Source: Tethya wilhelma
Lineage: Eukaryota; Porifera; Demospongiae; Tethyida; Tethyidae
Direction: 5' to 3'
Length of the DNA: 64,000 nucleotides
NCBI GenBank assembly: GCA_964030475.1
Contig: CAXIPT010000002.1
Span: forward strand, 19,997,010 to 20,061,009
Shown: positions 10,301-23,085 of the stretch, in pieces
Layout of the letters: each line of letters begins with the position of its first letter
Numbering within the stretch: position 1 is the stretch's first letter
Notes under the pieces: model-generated
The model's database searches: none
The model's input: only the letters and a program-made list of their open reading frames with translations
Told to the model about the DNA's origin: nothing
Position numbers and translations under genes: made by a program

Positions 10301-11145
10301 TCCTTTGTAGCCGGCCAAAGACTTAGGTATTTATTCTTCAGAATAAGTTATTTTGTTACAAAATACAGTAACAAAATAATTATTATTAATGTAAACATGA
10401 AGATATGCATACATATATGCATAGTTGGGAGGAGCAACTAATTCTCTAAGAGATTTTCTCTATTATGCCTTGTTATTGGTAATTTTATTGCTATATCCAA
10501 CACAATTATAGTCATAATTTAGTCTTTATTAATTTTTATAGCTATAATACACTATAAAGTCTATATGCTATAATATCCATGGTTTGCATTTCTCCCTCAA
10601 ATTCCCCTTTATGATTAGGTGAGAGTAACATTGAAAGTGAAAATATGGTATGTACTGTATATTAGTTTGATAATTTTGTCCTCCTCCTACTTTGGTGTGT
10701 GGAGAGTCCTTGCTTTCTTACAGCATGATTGTGCTAATTGCATTATATAGATCTCTTGAGAATTACTGCATTGTAATCGAAACTTGACTAAAACTTTGAT
10801 GGATTGTATGGGTGTAAAAATGTTACCTCTCTTGGAAAAGGACTGTATTGCTACGTATATTGGAGAAACATTTTATATCAAATACATTATGCGGGAGTGA
10901 AATTGACCACATGATAATTATGATAATTGTCTATTTGTTTCTCAGTAGTGACAAGATTCCATTGGGGAAGCTGAAATTTATCATGGAGACAGATATTTAG
11001 TGGTAGGTAGGACCACAGCTTGCTACTACATATCCATAACACTAAATATTGTCTTATAAAAAAGTAATGTGGCTTGAGTGCATTTGAGGGGATTAAAGTA
11101 TTAAATGATTTTTGTGACATGATCGATATCTGTGTGTTACACTGT
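10301..11145. other. Intergenic, no gene seen
   Basis: AT-rich sequence between two minus-strand class 1 genes. No domain, splice-supported exon or strong palindrome was found. Confidence 0.6.
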
Positions 11146-13673
11146 CTACAATTCTATTGGCTGGTATGATTTGTTCTTGTTCAGAGTATAACTGCCACCA
11201 GGCTCACCCAACTCATTGTCAATCTCTTCATATTCACGTCCTGGCTTCACTTTCAATGTCAGTGTGTTATCCTTACCCATAGTGGGCACTGCAGTGTGTG
11301 ATGGTGGGGGTGATTTACTGCCAGGTTTGACACTCTTGCCTTTATACTTCAATACAAAGATACCTGTCAAACTTGCAGTCACAATTCCAGCAGCAAAAGA
11401 GAGAATTGAAGTGAACAAGTTTGATATTACCACAGTTGAATCAGTTTTTACCTCTACAGTTAAATTAAACATTATGTAAAATGACATGCTGAAATCAAAA
11501 TACATAAATATAAAAAATTATTGTACAATACCTGATTTTAAGCACCCTGCAAGTATTACATCACCATCCCAATGTCCATCTGCCTGGCACACACGTTGGG
11601 TGTTATCTGATGGTACTTTGAAACCATCATCACAAATGTAGCTTGCTGTTGATCCCAAGGTACCACTGTAACACACCACTCCATTGGGAATTGAGAGGCT
11701 GGTCATAGAGTCTGAGCCACATCTGAGGTCTATCCCATTTGTATTAACTAATTCTGCTGTACAGAAGTTGGTATAATTTTGGAACCTTGGATGATAAATG
11801 AGATCCATTGCATTGCACACTGTAAGTACAGTCATGTAAGGGAATAAGGTTAGAAATGGCTGGAAACAAACAAAGTCTAAATACATACATGTGCTGAAAC
11901 TTCCTTGCACTATACCCAGTACTTCTTCAACACCATTCCTGACAACAACTGCAGCTGCTGTGTAACAGTACTTCAAGTTGTTTTCCAAGTGTGGTAAAAC
12001 AACTGTAGCTTTCCCATATCCATTAGTGGGTACTGAAGGAAGACATGTCAGGTTATGGCAGTTTGGAATGACACCATAGCATACTTCACAGCTGGTTGGT
12101 AGCTGCCTGGCTAGAAAGAGACACTCAATTGTTGCATGTTCTGGTCTGGTTGTGTTTGTAGTCACCTCCACAATGTTGTTGGAGATACCTGGTTTACAAA
12201 ACAACTCATTAACCACTTACATACACACCACTGTTATGTAAACTCTTACTTATGTGGTCAGGTGTACAGGTCAGGTGTTCTCCCAATCCAGCTATGTTCT
12301 CAGCTGCAACAGAAAGTGTGTAGTGGGAGCCAAAGAAACTGGTGGAAAGGGTGTATGTACATCTCTCTCCTGAGCACACACCCATTGCTGAGATATTCTT
12401 ATTTCCCCCAGACACTGATGTGTCACTGCTTTCAAATAAGATATGGTACCACAAAACATCTTGATGATCACCACTGGTGGATTCAATTGAATTCTGTAAG
12501 GATAAATTATAGCTAAGACACCATGCACATCTGAATTATAATTATTACTAACAAATAAGTATACATTGGTACATTTCAAGTTTGACCCTTACAGGTACAG
12601 CCGTCCAGATGTTTTGTACAGAAATAAGTTTGTTTGTAGATGGTTCATAGACTGGGACACTTAAACACATTGAAGGCTGTCCAGGAACTACAGTATCAAT
12701 GTACAATTTGACACAATTGTGAATTGGCAAAGATTCATATTGACAATAATAATAATTTTATTGTTGTTGTTCAGAGAGAAATGTTAAATTATCTACCCTC
12801 TGGGCTTATTATAAATGTGGTAGCATTCCCAGTTTCATTTGCACAGTTTGTTGCATACACAACAAACCCATATTGGTTCCCTGCTACAAGTCCACTGCAT
12901 TCATAGTCAGTGTCTGGAGTGAGACATGTTGTTTCTGATGGACACACACTCCCAGCTGGTGCTATCACACAGTACTCATCAACTAAGTGATTTTCAGTGA
13001 AGGCATTGTCCCACTGTAGAGTGAGCTTCACAGAGTTACCAGTTTCTTTAGTTATAGTGACAATAGGAGCAACAGGGACTACTGGTGGAGGAGCTATATA
13101 GAAACATGATTAATAATAAATTTTATTTGTTAATAACTGTTATGATGTGTGGATTGTAATAATATATTGTCACCTCTTCTTCTATAGGTAAGACGTCCAA
13201 CTCTTGTGCTGCTAATACAAGATATTTGATCTCCAAACCTCAGTGCTGATGACTCAACAAGAAGTCTAGCTGTCAAATTAGCTCTGTCGCTGGGTTGACC
13301 ACTTTCAGATACTACACTGATAAGCTGTACATGTACGCCATCAAAATTTGTGGGCATTAGTCCATCATTTGCTACCCCATCACTACGTAATATTCGAATT
13401 GTTGTGTTGTTGATTTTCCAAGTAAGAACTATAGTATCTACTGCATCACATATGAATTCTGCTGGAGCTCTCAGTGGACAGACACCTCTTGGATCAGAGA
13501 ATGTGACATTGGATGTCAGAGTCAAAGTTGAATACCCATTGCAATTGGTAACTAGATTATAAAGCAACATTTTTCACATTTAGTAAAGCTATTAAATGCC
13601 ACTTTTAATGCTTACCGTATGACACGAGTGCAATCAACCTGAACCAAAAAATCAAAGTCAGTAAGTAGTCCAT
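11146..13673 (-). CDS. Complete class 1 Ig/FN3/CCP receptor with YEEI tail (655 aa)
   Basis: Eight exons on the minus strand, all GT-AG and summing to 1968 bp (656 codons): 13673-13616 signal peptide; 13551-13174 Ig-like; 13093-12797 FN3; 12687-12593 and 12493-12250 second FN3 split by a phase-0 intron; 12188-11889 cysteine-rich FN3-like module (IECLF, CEVCYG, NCHNLTC); 11819-11532 CCP (SLSIPNGVVCYSG, VCQADGHWDGD); 11453-11146 single membrane span and tail. The tail has REYEEIDNEL, then SYTLNKNKSYQPIEL at the C-terminus. YEEI fits Src-family SH2 binding; YQPI also fits a YxxPhi sorting signal and IEL a class II PDZ ligand. Surface receptor is a confident call; ligand unknown. Divergent partner of the gene at 13813. 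This is the reference model for the class. Confidence 0.88.
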
Positions 13674-13812
13674 TCCTGCGTTTAGTTCTATCATGTCATG
13701 GCTCTGTGGAAAGCTGGTAGTCTACGCATGCGCAATAATAATTCTAGACCCCACCTATATTATAATTATAGTACCTGCTGATCAGAGCTAGCAAAAGTCT
13801 CGCTAGAAGAAG
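13674..13812. promoter_or_regulatory. 139-bp bidirectional promoter with NRF-1-like site
   Basis: Lies between two divergent ATGs (class 1 on minus, class 2 on plus). It contains TACGCATGCGCA at 13723-13734, one mismatch from the NRF-1 palindrome. Confidence 0.6.
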
Positions 13813-16800
13813 ATGACCTTAGGACTGCGTTGTCATAAAACACAGCGAACCAATAGTGTTTTGGCAGGTTTCTTGTGTGCTGCAGTGCTGTGTTTTCCAG
13901 GTACAATCATATTATCCATGACATCCATGTCATCATAATAATTTTCACTTTTTGTTTACATAAATTATATCATAAATACTAGGTGTGTTTGGACAATCTC
14001 TTAACCTACGTCCACTGTCAGATATCAGCGGTAGCACTACCTTGTGCCCTGACACAAGTATTGCATTTGAATGTATTGGAGTTAACCTAGAAACATTACA
14101 GTGGCGTTCTGGACAAGTGGTACTGGTTGTCTACGGCATTGACACTAATGGTGAACTACTGGAGGATATCCAACCAAACATACCTTCAGGATACAACTTC
14201 TCATACACTGATTTTGATCCAATCAATATTAGTGAAGGAGGACGCCGGACAGCCAACTTCACTGTAATCTTGAGGGTAGAGCTATCAGCAATTGAGAGTG
14301 GTGAACAGATAGAGTGCTCTCAAGGCCCCAGCCTGGGGCAATCTATCTCCATCATTTATTCGACAAGAAGTAAGCACACAAGTACTAGTGCACATGTGGT
14401 ACTGAATGGATTTCATGTAGTTTTGTATGGTCTCACTCAGATAGCATCTAAAGTTGTCACAATATATACATAATTATTTTGTTATTACTCTGTACACAAA
14501 GGTATTCCTCCAGCTCCACTGTTTGCTACAAACTTCACTAGAGGGTTGGACTCCTCTTTCAGTTTGACCTTCTACTGGAATGAGAGCTTCTCAAGAGCTC
14601 ATGCTGTTGAGATGTACTGCATTAGTAGTGATGGTGTGGAGTGTAACACATGTGTCTCTCCCAACACAACGTTTGTCTGTCCCCAACTAATGCAAGGAGA
14701 AGCCACTTCATTCTCTGTAAGAGCTGTCAACTGTGGAGGCCAACAAGGAGAGAATGTGACCTTCACTGTCAACCAACAAGGTATACCTTTTTTAGACATA
14801 TGCCAGGATGGAATCTGCTTAACTCAGCATAATTATGCATTGTGAATATTCACAATAGGGAAATACCCTGGGGATACCCTGAGGGTAGTACCACATGCCT
14901 AAACATGCACTCATGAATTTTTGTATAGTAAGGACTGTATTGTTATTAACACCACAATGTCACATATGTGCAGTTCCTGGACAAACCAACTCTTGTTCCA
15001 GTGTTCCCATCTATAGCAGTGAAGGAGATGGTGAGCTCATTGGAATAATGAACACATGGAGTTTAGTGACTGTAAGCGTTATTGATGCACTTTAGTCTTA
15101 TTATGACACAGGTATGCAATTTTTATGTAGTTGTGCATATTAGTTAGAGTTGCCCAATTTTGGCTCTTCTTGTCTTTGCACTAAAACCGAGGCTCAATAC
15201 ATGGCTAGTGAGGCAAGTCTTAGCCTTTTCTTGGCTTTATAATCCCTAGACTACATGAATCTAGTAGAGCAGCATGGCTCTACTTTGTGTAGCACACATT
15301 TTTCAGCCTAGATTTGACAAGAAGCTTGGTCCTCTACACCACACTGATCGTACAAAACACAGTAGTGCCTTAGCTTGTTTCAATTAGGCGTCTTGTCCAA
15401 ATTTTTGTTCATAGAAAACTGCTTTTTCAGAAACTCATGAACACTCAAAACCACAGGAAATTAATGGTAGTGTGATATAAGTACAAGAGTGATACTAAGC
15501 CAGCATTCCTGGCCTGGGCAACATGGAAGTGTAGGGGTTAAGACCAGACCCTTTTCCCGCGTTCGTGTAAGGGGCTGGCTACACCAGACTATATGCATTT
15601 AAGGATTCATACTGTTACTAATGAACTGATACTGCAATTTAATTAATTGTAGTATCTATTTTCTCAAATTCATTAAGGATCTCCTGGCCTTCAACCCAGC
15701 TGTATTGAATTACATATTGTCCATTAATAATGAGACTACAGTCCCTCAAGAGGAGGTGTGTCTTCCTGCTACCAACCAATGTGAGTATGTGACATCGTAT
15801 CTTTCAGAGACCAGAGAAGATCAACTCCAGACGATTGCTGTCTCTGTGACTGCTGAGAATGTAGTAGGGAGAGGAGAACCACAACCTTGCTCACCAACTA
15901 TCAGTAGGTGGAGTCTTTTTTTTTATGCTCAATAATTATTTCATGTAATATATTATACGTACTCAAACAGGTCTGACAAACCAGATTCTTGCCACATCTG
16001 TGGTCAGAAATGGTAGTGAAACTGATGTCCAATGTCAATTCACCACTCCACCTCAGTCAATAGAAGAATGTTTGTTCTGTTATGGAGACATCACTCAGAG
16101 CTGTGACCAGCAGAGCTTAGTGTGTCAACCTTCAATAGTAATCAACAATCAAACTGGAAAGGATAGCTTTGAGCTTCCAGATGAGTTTTGCTACCAGATC
16201 ACAGTCACTGTGAATGGCAGCACTATAGCAGTGGTGTCAGGAAGAGTGGAGGCAGGTATGTACATGTATGGTGCTATTCTGTGACCATGGAAACTATCAG
16301 CAGAAGTATGAATATTCTTAATCCACCCACAGCCTGCCCTGTGTCTGCTCTTGGTGGTGGAGGTGCTGTAGTGAGTCCTCCCTCTGATGAAAGGTGTGTG
16401 GCCATCGATGCTGTTGGGAGTGTTTCCATAGAGAATGGTGTCATCTGCTACAATGGGACATCCACTGGCTCCCTTGCTACCTATCACTGCAACAGTGGCT
16501 ATCAGTTGAAGGATGGAGATGGTCTACAAAGGTGTCAGAGTGACAGCACCTGGGATGGACAAATACCCACTTGTAGACAAGGTATTATAAGTTATTAAGT
16601 TTAATTTCAATCTCAGTGCAGTGCCAAACATAAAGATTATGCATTTTTCGCCTTACGCAGAGCCCTGTTTGAATGCTGGCCGAGCACTTTTTGCTGCTGC
16701 TCTTCTAGTCATCATAGTGATCGTTATGTTTTGCTCCTGTGTGATCTTCAAGGGACATTCAGATGCTGCTCAGAAGCTATCAGTTAAAACATCTGCCTTC

Positions 16801-19332
16801 TCTCTGGTCCTCTCATTGGTGGGTCTACTCCTGGTGATAGCATTCTTTGCCTCAATGGAAGTACTGCAAAAGAACCAATCACTTTGTGTCGTCAGCAACA
16901 TTGTCTCAATACTTGCAATAGTTATTGGTTGTCCAACTCTGACTTATATCATCTACTTGCAGTGTGGTAAGCTGTACTAAAACTATAGAATAAGCCATGT
17001 AGAAATGGGTAGCTATATTATATAGTGCTACAAGAAGTAATGAAACAAGCCAAGACTCAGAATTTTGGCACATGACTACTTCTTCATTGTAATAGTTGGG
17101 TTTAAAATTTAGTGGGCACCAATCATAAGATTGGCATAGTCAGGCTTAAATTGGCAATTTTGGTTATTAAAGTTATTGAAGTATCAGCAGGCATGTGAGA
17201 CAGGACCTCTGAATATGCTACTTGAACTACCACTCAAAATAGCTTCAAAAGGGCCTATCTTGTACAATGGTTTTTGGCCCATCTCGTACGAATTTGAGTG
17301 TTAGTTCCCACCTAAAGTTGAGTTTACTGTACTGTGTTACAGGACACATGTTTGTCAATAAGATAATAATATTATGCACACAAGATACAGATCCACATAC
17401 TATACAGAAGTATATAATACAAAGTTATCTCAATTTGGAAAAAGGGTGACACAAGTCAACTAAACATACAAACAAAGATACACCAGAATTGGTGAGCATC
17501 AATAGTTTGCTGTCTGTAGTGGCACAAATTTCATAATGTTTTCTCTCTAAGCCATAATACTCTTATGTATCAGCACATCTAGGCTGCAGACAAACATGAG
17601 AGCTTCTCACTATCGTTGCTCAAATTATCATAGATAATAGATGTTATCTCACTCTGGCCAAGCAGCTATAGCCTAACTAGCTGCATTTGCCACATGGCAA
17701 AATGATGACCTGATTTCATTAGCTTAGGTATAATTAGAATTGTAAACTATTACTCTGGTAAAGGGTTGTATCTCGTACAAACTTGAATGTTAGTTATCGA
17801 TTGAGAAGTCTGTACTACTCGTACGAATTTGAGTGTTAGTTATTTTGCTTGATGTACAGATTTGCGTGATCTAGTTCCAGCAATTTTTGGCTAACTCGTA
17901 CAGATTTGAGTGTTAGATCATCCCCCAAAACAGGCCCAACTCGTACGGATTTGCGTGATAGTTGCACTAGCATATTCAGAGGTCCTTGTGAGACTGTACA
18001 TCTTTGGCATAAAAAAAGGAAGTATAATCATCTACTGAAACAGAGTCTTGGCTTAAATTTTATTAGAATCATTACTTTTTGCGGCACTGCCCATTTCTAC
18101 ACTGCCTATTTTTATGAAATTTTTGCTTGTTCATTCAGTTTTTATTTGAGCCGGATAAATTTCTATTGATTTTTAGGTACAAGGAACCATCAACCAAAGG
18201 CTAATTCTACATTCAATGGTCGGTAATGATAAATGATATTATTATAATTGTTAAATGCGCATGTACACAAGTGTTGGAGTATAATTATTTATAATTTGCA
18301 AATTTTACAGGTAATGAGCTACATGTCCTCCGTATACCTCGTACTGCTGTTCTTGGAGATTCATTTCGTGATGATGATGCCTATGGTAAACGTCCATCAT
18401 GATCAATTGCTGTGAACAATAAATCATTAGTAGTAGAGGTGTGTGAAGAATGGTGGGTGAATAAAACAGTAACGAGAAAACTACAGTATCGTGTTGGTAA
18501 ACTTGAAGACAGACATATAAATTGGAGTGGAGGTTTGAAGTATTATTGTGAAGTAGGTTATAAGCCTCGAGTTGCACTGAACAATGACAATATTGTGGTT
18601 ACTGTTTATGGTAATGGATCTAAAGATACATGCTTCTATCTTGTTGGTTCAATTGAGAACCAAGAAACAATTGAATGGGGAAAAGAGGCCCCATTTGTCA
18701 GAGGTTGTCGTCCTGCTGTAGCTATAATTGGAAGTAAGGTAGTCTTAACATACAGTGAAAATGATACTTCCACTAACACCTTTTATCGAGTTGGGGACAT
18801 CAATTCTGAAACAAGAACTATCAGTATGAATCCAACTGAAAATGCTAAGAAAATTCCAATTAGTGCTTCACGATTGTCTATTGCTGGTAATACTACAGGT
18901 AGAGTAGTCATATCTTATTGGAATGACAGTGTTACAAGTAACAGTGCAGTTTACTGCATTTCTGGAACTCTAGATAATTATGACATAACATGGCAGGCTG
19001 ACAAACTTCAAACACTGGTGAAGAATGTAACATGTAAGCACTATCCTCCAATTGTGAGTATCAATGCAGAAGGATATGTTGTAGTAGTCCTCTGCCATAG
19101 TGAAAGCTTATTGTGTCGTGTAGGCTACACATTCTACAACAGTGTTAGTAACAATAGAAATGGTGAGCTGATCATGGAGAAATCCAAAGGGGATGAAGCA
19201 AAATACGATAATGGTTGCTATCCTGCAATTGCTATTGATGACGATAACCGCATAGTTGAGATTCATGAGACTAATGCCCCTGGACAAACTAAGCTCTTCT
19301 ATCACATTGGGGAATTGCAATTGTATATATAG
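13813..19332 (+). CDS. Class 2 Ig/FN3/CCP three-span receptor with propeller tail; in-frame stop
   Basis: Ten exons in phase: 13813-13900 signal; 13983-14369 Ig; 14502-14780 FN3; 14974-15071 and 15678-15903 split second FN3; 15971-16255 cysteine-rich module; 16333-16581 CCP (SVSIENGVICYNG); 16661-16966 three hydrophobic segments; 18177-18218 small linker exon; 18311-19332 propeller. Total 2982 bp. A TGA at 18400-18402 interrupts the propeller start (KRPS-stop-SIAVNN), caused by what looks like a 6-bp insertion relative to the copy at 49892; it could be a null allele, an error or a true truncation after the membrane region. The rest of the propeller is open to the TAG at 19330. Intron 4 and intron 8 carry insertions of about 0.5 and 1.1 kb. 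Confidence 0.8.
16985..18125. repeat. Inverted-arm repeat with internal degenerate tandem motif (copy 3), in an intron
   Basis: The left arm (about 16995-17090, containing GGCACATGACTACTTC) is complementary to the right arm (about 18040-18118, ending ACTGCCCATTTCTACACTGC) and related to the arms at 8579-8990 and 37133-37530. Between them, about six degenerate copies of CTCGTACGAATTTGAGTGTTAG (for example 17283, 17817, 17893, 17939) are spaced over 700 bp. It lies between the membrane exon and linker exon of the class 2 gene. Confidence 0.65.
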
Positions 19333-19677
19333 TGCTTTGTAAATAATTATTTGATTTGTGATGTTATAATGTTTGGTGTAGTATTGAAAAAGTTTGTAAT
19401 ATATTTTTTAAGTACGTAAGGCTTTTGCTGTGCTTCAAATGTTGATCAATTGTCTAATACTNTAACCGCATAGTTGAGATTCATGAGACTAATGCCCCTG
19501 GACAAACTAAGCTCTTCTATCACATTGGGGAATTGCAATTGTATAGTGCTGTGTAAATAATTATTTGATTTGTGATGTTATAATGTTTGGTGTAGTATTG
19601 AAAAAGTTTGTAATATTTTTTTTAAGTACGTAAGGCTTTTGCTGTGCTTCAAATGTTGATCAATTGTCTAATACTTT
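19245..19677. repeat. Near-identical 215-bp direct duplication across an N
   Basis: 19463-19677 repeats 19245-19461 (propeller C-terminus and 3' flank) with only a few differences. The second copy begins exactly after the N at 19462, so this is probably an unmerged allelic or contig-end overlap. Confidence 0.85.
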
Positions 19678-19920
19678 TCACTGTTATTATAACATAACTT
19701 TCATATAATTATATGCATGCATGCCTAATTTTTAATACCATTGTGGTTTTATATATTTCCTGTATTGTGGTCCTTATAATATGTATATCTTTGTGCTTTA
19801 ATTTGCTTCTGTCAGTTTTATAATAATAATAATGTGAGATTATGTTAAACATTATAATACTGACATAGGTCTTACATGTTAGATTTTGCAGTATAAAATT
19901 AATTATTAAACATTAACATG

Positions 19921-20150
19921 TTGTAATGCTTGTAGGACACTCACTCCACAATATTATGGTAATAACATGGTAATACGTAACATGAATGTTAAATTAGCTG
20001 AGAACAGCCTTCAAAACAGTGTGATGACAGTGACTATTATCCTGCTGTGTGTATTGATGATAAATGTACTATTGTTATGTAAGATTTATGAGTCAAAGAA
20101 GCATTACTACCATATTAGACATTTTCATGATTCTTGAAACGGGTGTTTAG
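19921..20150 (+). pseudogene. Decayed propeller C-terminus relic
   Basis: Similar at nucleotide level to the end of the gene at 6959-7788 (blocks matching AATATGAGTGTTAAACTGGCTGA and GTGACTATCCTGCTGTxTGTAT), but with stops and frameshifts. No open frame remains. Confidence 0.6.
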
Positions 20151-20391
20151 AGCTCTTGCTGTACACACTTTAGTAGGTTATTAAAATTTTACTTTTGGCT
20201 ATAAATAGTAAATGCATGTGTGTGTTCCTAAGATTCAGTTTTAAACCTTGTTTTTATAATTTAATTTTTGTTCTATATCCTTCCCACCTGTTCTATACCT
20301 TTGATATTTAATTTAATTTAATTTTGTTATTATTGTTTTGCTTGTTTTGTGTGTGATGTAGCAAAGTCATATGAATCTTAGTGTCCAATTT

Positions 20392-20893
20392 CTACAGTTC
20401 TACAGGCTGATATGATTTGTTTTTGTTCAGAGTATAACTGCCACCAGGTTCACCCAACTCTTCAACCTCTTCATATTGATGTCCTGGTGGTACTGCTGTT
20501 AACATTACTGTGTTATCTTTACTCATGGTAGGTTCTGCTCTAGATGATGGTGGGGTTGATTTACTACCAAGTTTGACACATTTGCCTTTATTCTTTGACA
20601 AGAAAATGCCACTCAAACTTGTAGCCACAATTCCAGCAGCAAAACAGAGTATTGAAGTGAATAAATTTGATACCAAAATAGCAACATTATTACTGCTTGC
20701 GGTACCTATATATAATTAAAGAATACTTACAGTTTGTGAAACTTCAGTTTTTGTACATTGTGCATGATTACTATACCATCATCAATTGGTTCCAAACATG
20801 GTAGTGTCTCTCCACTCCAGTGTCCATCTCCTTGACATTCCCTCTGGTTACATTGATGGTTGCCATGGCAATCAGTGTATCCTGGTACTTGGT
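20392..20893 (-). CDS. Class 1 receptor 3' end (YEEV tail plus partial CCP), chimeric join
   Basis: The tail exon (20705 to 20392) encodes one membrane span (SILCFAAGIVATSLSGIFL), then HQYEEVEELGEPGG and a C-terminal SYQPVEL. A CCP 3' portion runs 20893 to 20777 and ends at the N at 20894. What follows to the right repeats the same CCP region from another locus, so this tail probably does not belong to the ectodomain exons at 20895-22926. Confidence 0.7.
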
Positions 20894-20894
20894 N

Positions 20895-22926
20895 ATTAGA
20901 GTTGCTTCCAAATTTAAACATGGTAGTGTCTCTCCACTCCAGTGTCCATCTCCTTGGCATTCCCTCTGGTTACATTGATGGTTGCCATGGCAATTACTGT
21001 ATCCTGGTACTTGGTAGTCTCCATTACAGATGTAGTATGCTCTAGACCCAAATGTTGTACCATTGTAACACACCAGACCATTGGGGAGTGGGAGACTGCC
21101 AACCGAATCTGCTGTACACTGGGGGGCTAGAAAATTATCTATACTTGGGTTTGAATGCACAAGCTCCATTGCATCACAAGCTGTATAAAGCACAAATATA
21201 CATGTAATTTATGACATCAAAATTATTGAAGTATTACTTGTGCTAAAGCTGCCATGTACTATAAATCCATAATAGCCCATAATAGCTATTGATGCTGAGT
21301 AACAGTACTTGATTTCATCTTCCAATTGAGGTAAAACAACAATAGCTCGGCCATCTCTATTTGCCTGTACAAGTGAAAGACAAGTTAAGTTTAGGCAACT
21401 TGGAAGAACTCCGTAGCACACTGCACAGGTGGCTGTTTGTTGCTTGGTTAGAAACAGACATTCAATAGTTGCACTTTCTGGTACACTTGTGTTTGCAGTC
21501 ACATTCACCATGTTGTTGTTGAATGTGCCTATTTAAAAGTAATTTTATCCTTTTAAATAATACTATAGTTTACACATAATTATTACTGATATACATACTA
21601 TAAAGTTTGTTATGTAAACCATACTTATGTGGTCAGGTGTACAGGTCAGGTGTTCTCCCAATCCAGCTATGTTTTCAGCTGCAACAGAGAGTGTGTAGTG
21701 GGAGCCAAAGAGACTGGTGGAAAGGGTGTATGAACATCTCTCTTCTGAGCACACATCCATTGCTGAGACACTCTTGTTTCCCCTAGACACTGATGTGTCA
21801 CTGCTTTCAAATACAATGTTGTATGATAATACATCTTGACGAATGCCACTTGTGATTTCTATACTGGGATTCTATTATAACACATTGCTGTAATAAGATG
21901 CACCACAAAAATTTAATATCAGAAACCTACAGATGCAGCTGTCCAGGTGCTTTGTATAGTAATGAGCCTCTTAGTGTACTGATCATATATTGGAATGCTT
22001 GAGCAACTTAAAGGTAATCCAGGAACTACAACAAAAGCAATCAATATGAATTTACAATATCCTTAATTATTATATACCTCGAGGGATAATGATCCAGTTG
22101 CTAGTTGTTCCCATTTGAGAATTACAGTTCTTTGCAAAAACGACAAACCCATATTGGTTCCCTGCTACAAGTCCACTGCATTCATAGTCAGTGTCTGGAG
22201 TGAGACATGTTTCTGATGGACACACACTCCCAGTTGGTGCTATCACACAGTACTCATCAACTGAGTGAGCTTCAGTGAAGGCATTGTTCCACCGTAGAGC
22301 GAACTTTATACCAGCTTCTACTTTAGTAATATTAGGGGCAACAGGTACTGCTAGTGGAGGAGCTGAAAGCATGGTCAATATTGAAACGAACTTATCTCAT
22401 TATACATATAATTGACATTGTAATGATAATTATATATACCTAGTTTTCTGTAAGTAAGAGTTTTGCTTCCACTGGTACTGGTGCAGGATATCTGATCTCT
22501 AAAGCTCAATGTAGAAGGATCCACAACAAGTCTAGTTGTTATATTAGCCCTATCTCCAGTAGCATCATTTGAATGAATCACAGAAACAAGCTGAACTTGG
22601 ATTCCATCAACTTCTGTCCTCTGCAGCTGATCAGTTGTAGGATCACTAGCTAATAGTAGAAGTGATAGACCATTTACTCTCCATGTAATCGATAGAGTAT
22701 TTGTTCCATAGCATATGAATTCAACTGGTGCTCTCAATGGACACACTCCATTTGGAGCAGAAAATGAACTATTGGTAGTCAGAGAGATAGCTGAATATGA
22801 GCTTCTAAATGAAACTACAAGTAGTGGGAGAAAATCTAAGTAATCATGGTGAATATTTTACAATCTGGTACACATACATTTTAAAATTACCACAATCAAC
22901 CAGAAGTTAGTCCAATCCATCTCCAT
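20895..22926 (-). CDS. Class 1 receptor ectodomain exons, 3' end probably at 31684-32051
   Basis: Exons on minus: 22926-22878 signal; 22814-22440 Ig (NGVCPLRAPVEFIC); 22362-22078 FN3 (EYCVIAPTGSVC); 22025-21931 and 21871-21625 split second FN3 (VCSEERCSYTLS, TCTPDHIS); 21528-21238 cysteine-rich module; 21180-20895 CCP, cut by the N. The interval 20895-21385 is identical to 32052-32542. Joining these exons to the CCP end and tail at 32337-31684 gives 1923 bp (641 codons), fully in frame, so those two pieces are likely one gene. The start was chosen as the first of two in-frame ATGs, giving signal core NFWLIVVIL. Confidence 0.78.
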
Positions 22927-22951
22927 GAATTAGTGTTGTCCACTTCCTTAC

Positions 22952-22963
22952 TGCGCATGCGTA
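22952..22963. promoter_or_regulatory. NRF-1-like site upstream of class 1 gene
   Basis: TGCGCATGCGTA, one mismatch from the palindrome, 26 bp upstream of the minus-strand ATG at 22926. A CACGTG E-box core (GTCACGTGAAG) follows near 22997. Confidence 0.5.
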
Positions 22964-23085
22964 GAAGTATTATACACTCAATAATAATTTTGACCAGTCA
23001 CGTGAAGTCTACAAAATTGCATGATAATTACATGGACTGAGTAATGTTTATAGGCTATAAATATCCATGCATATGTTTTGTATAC

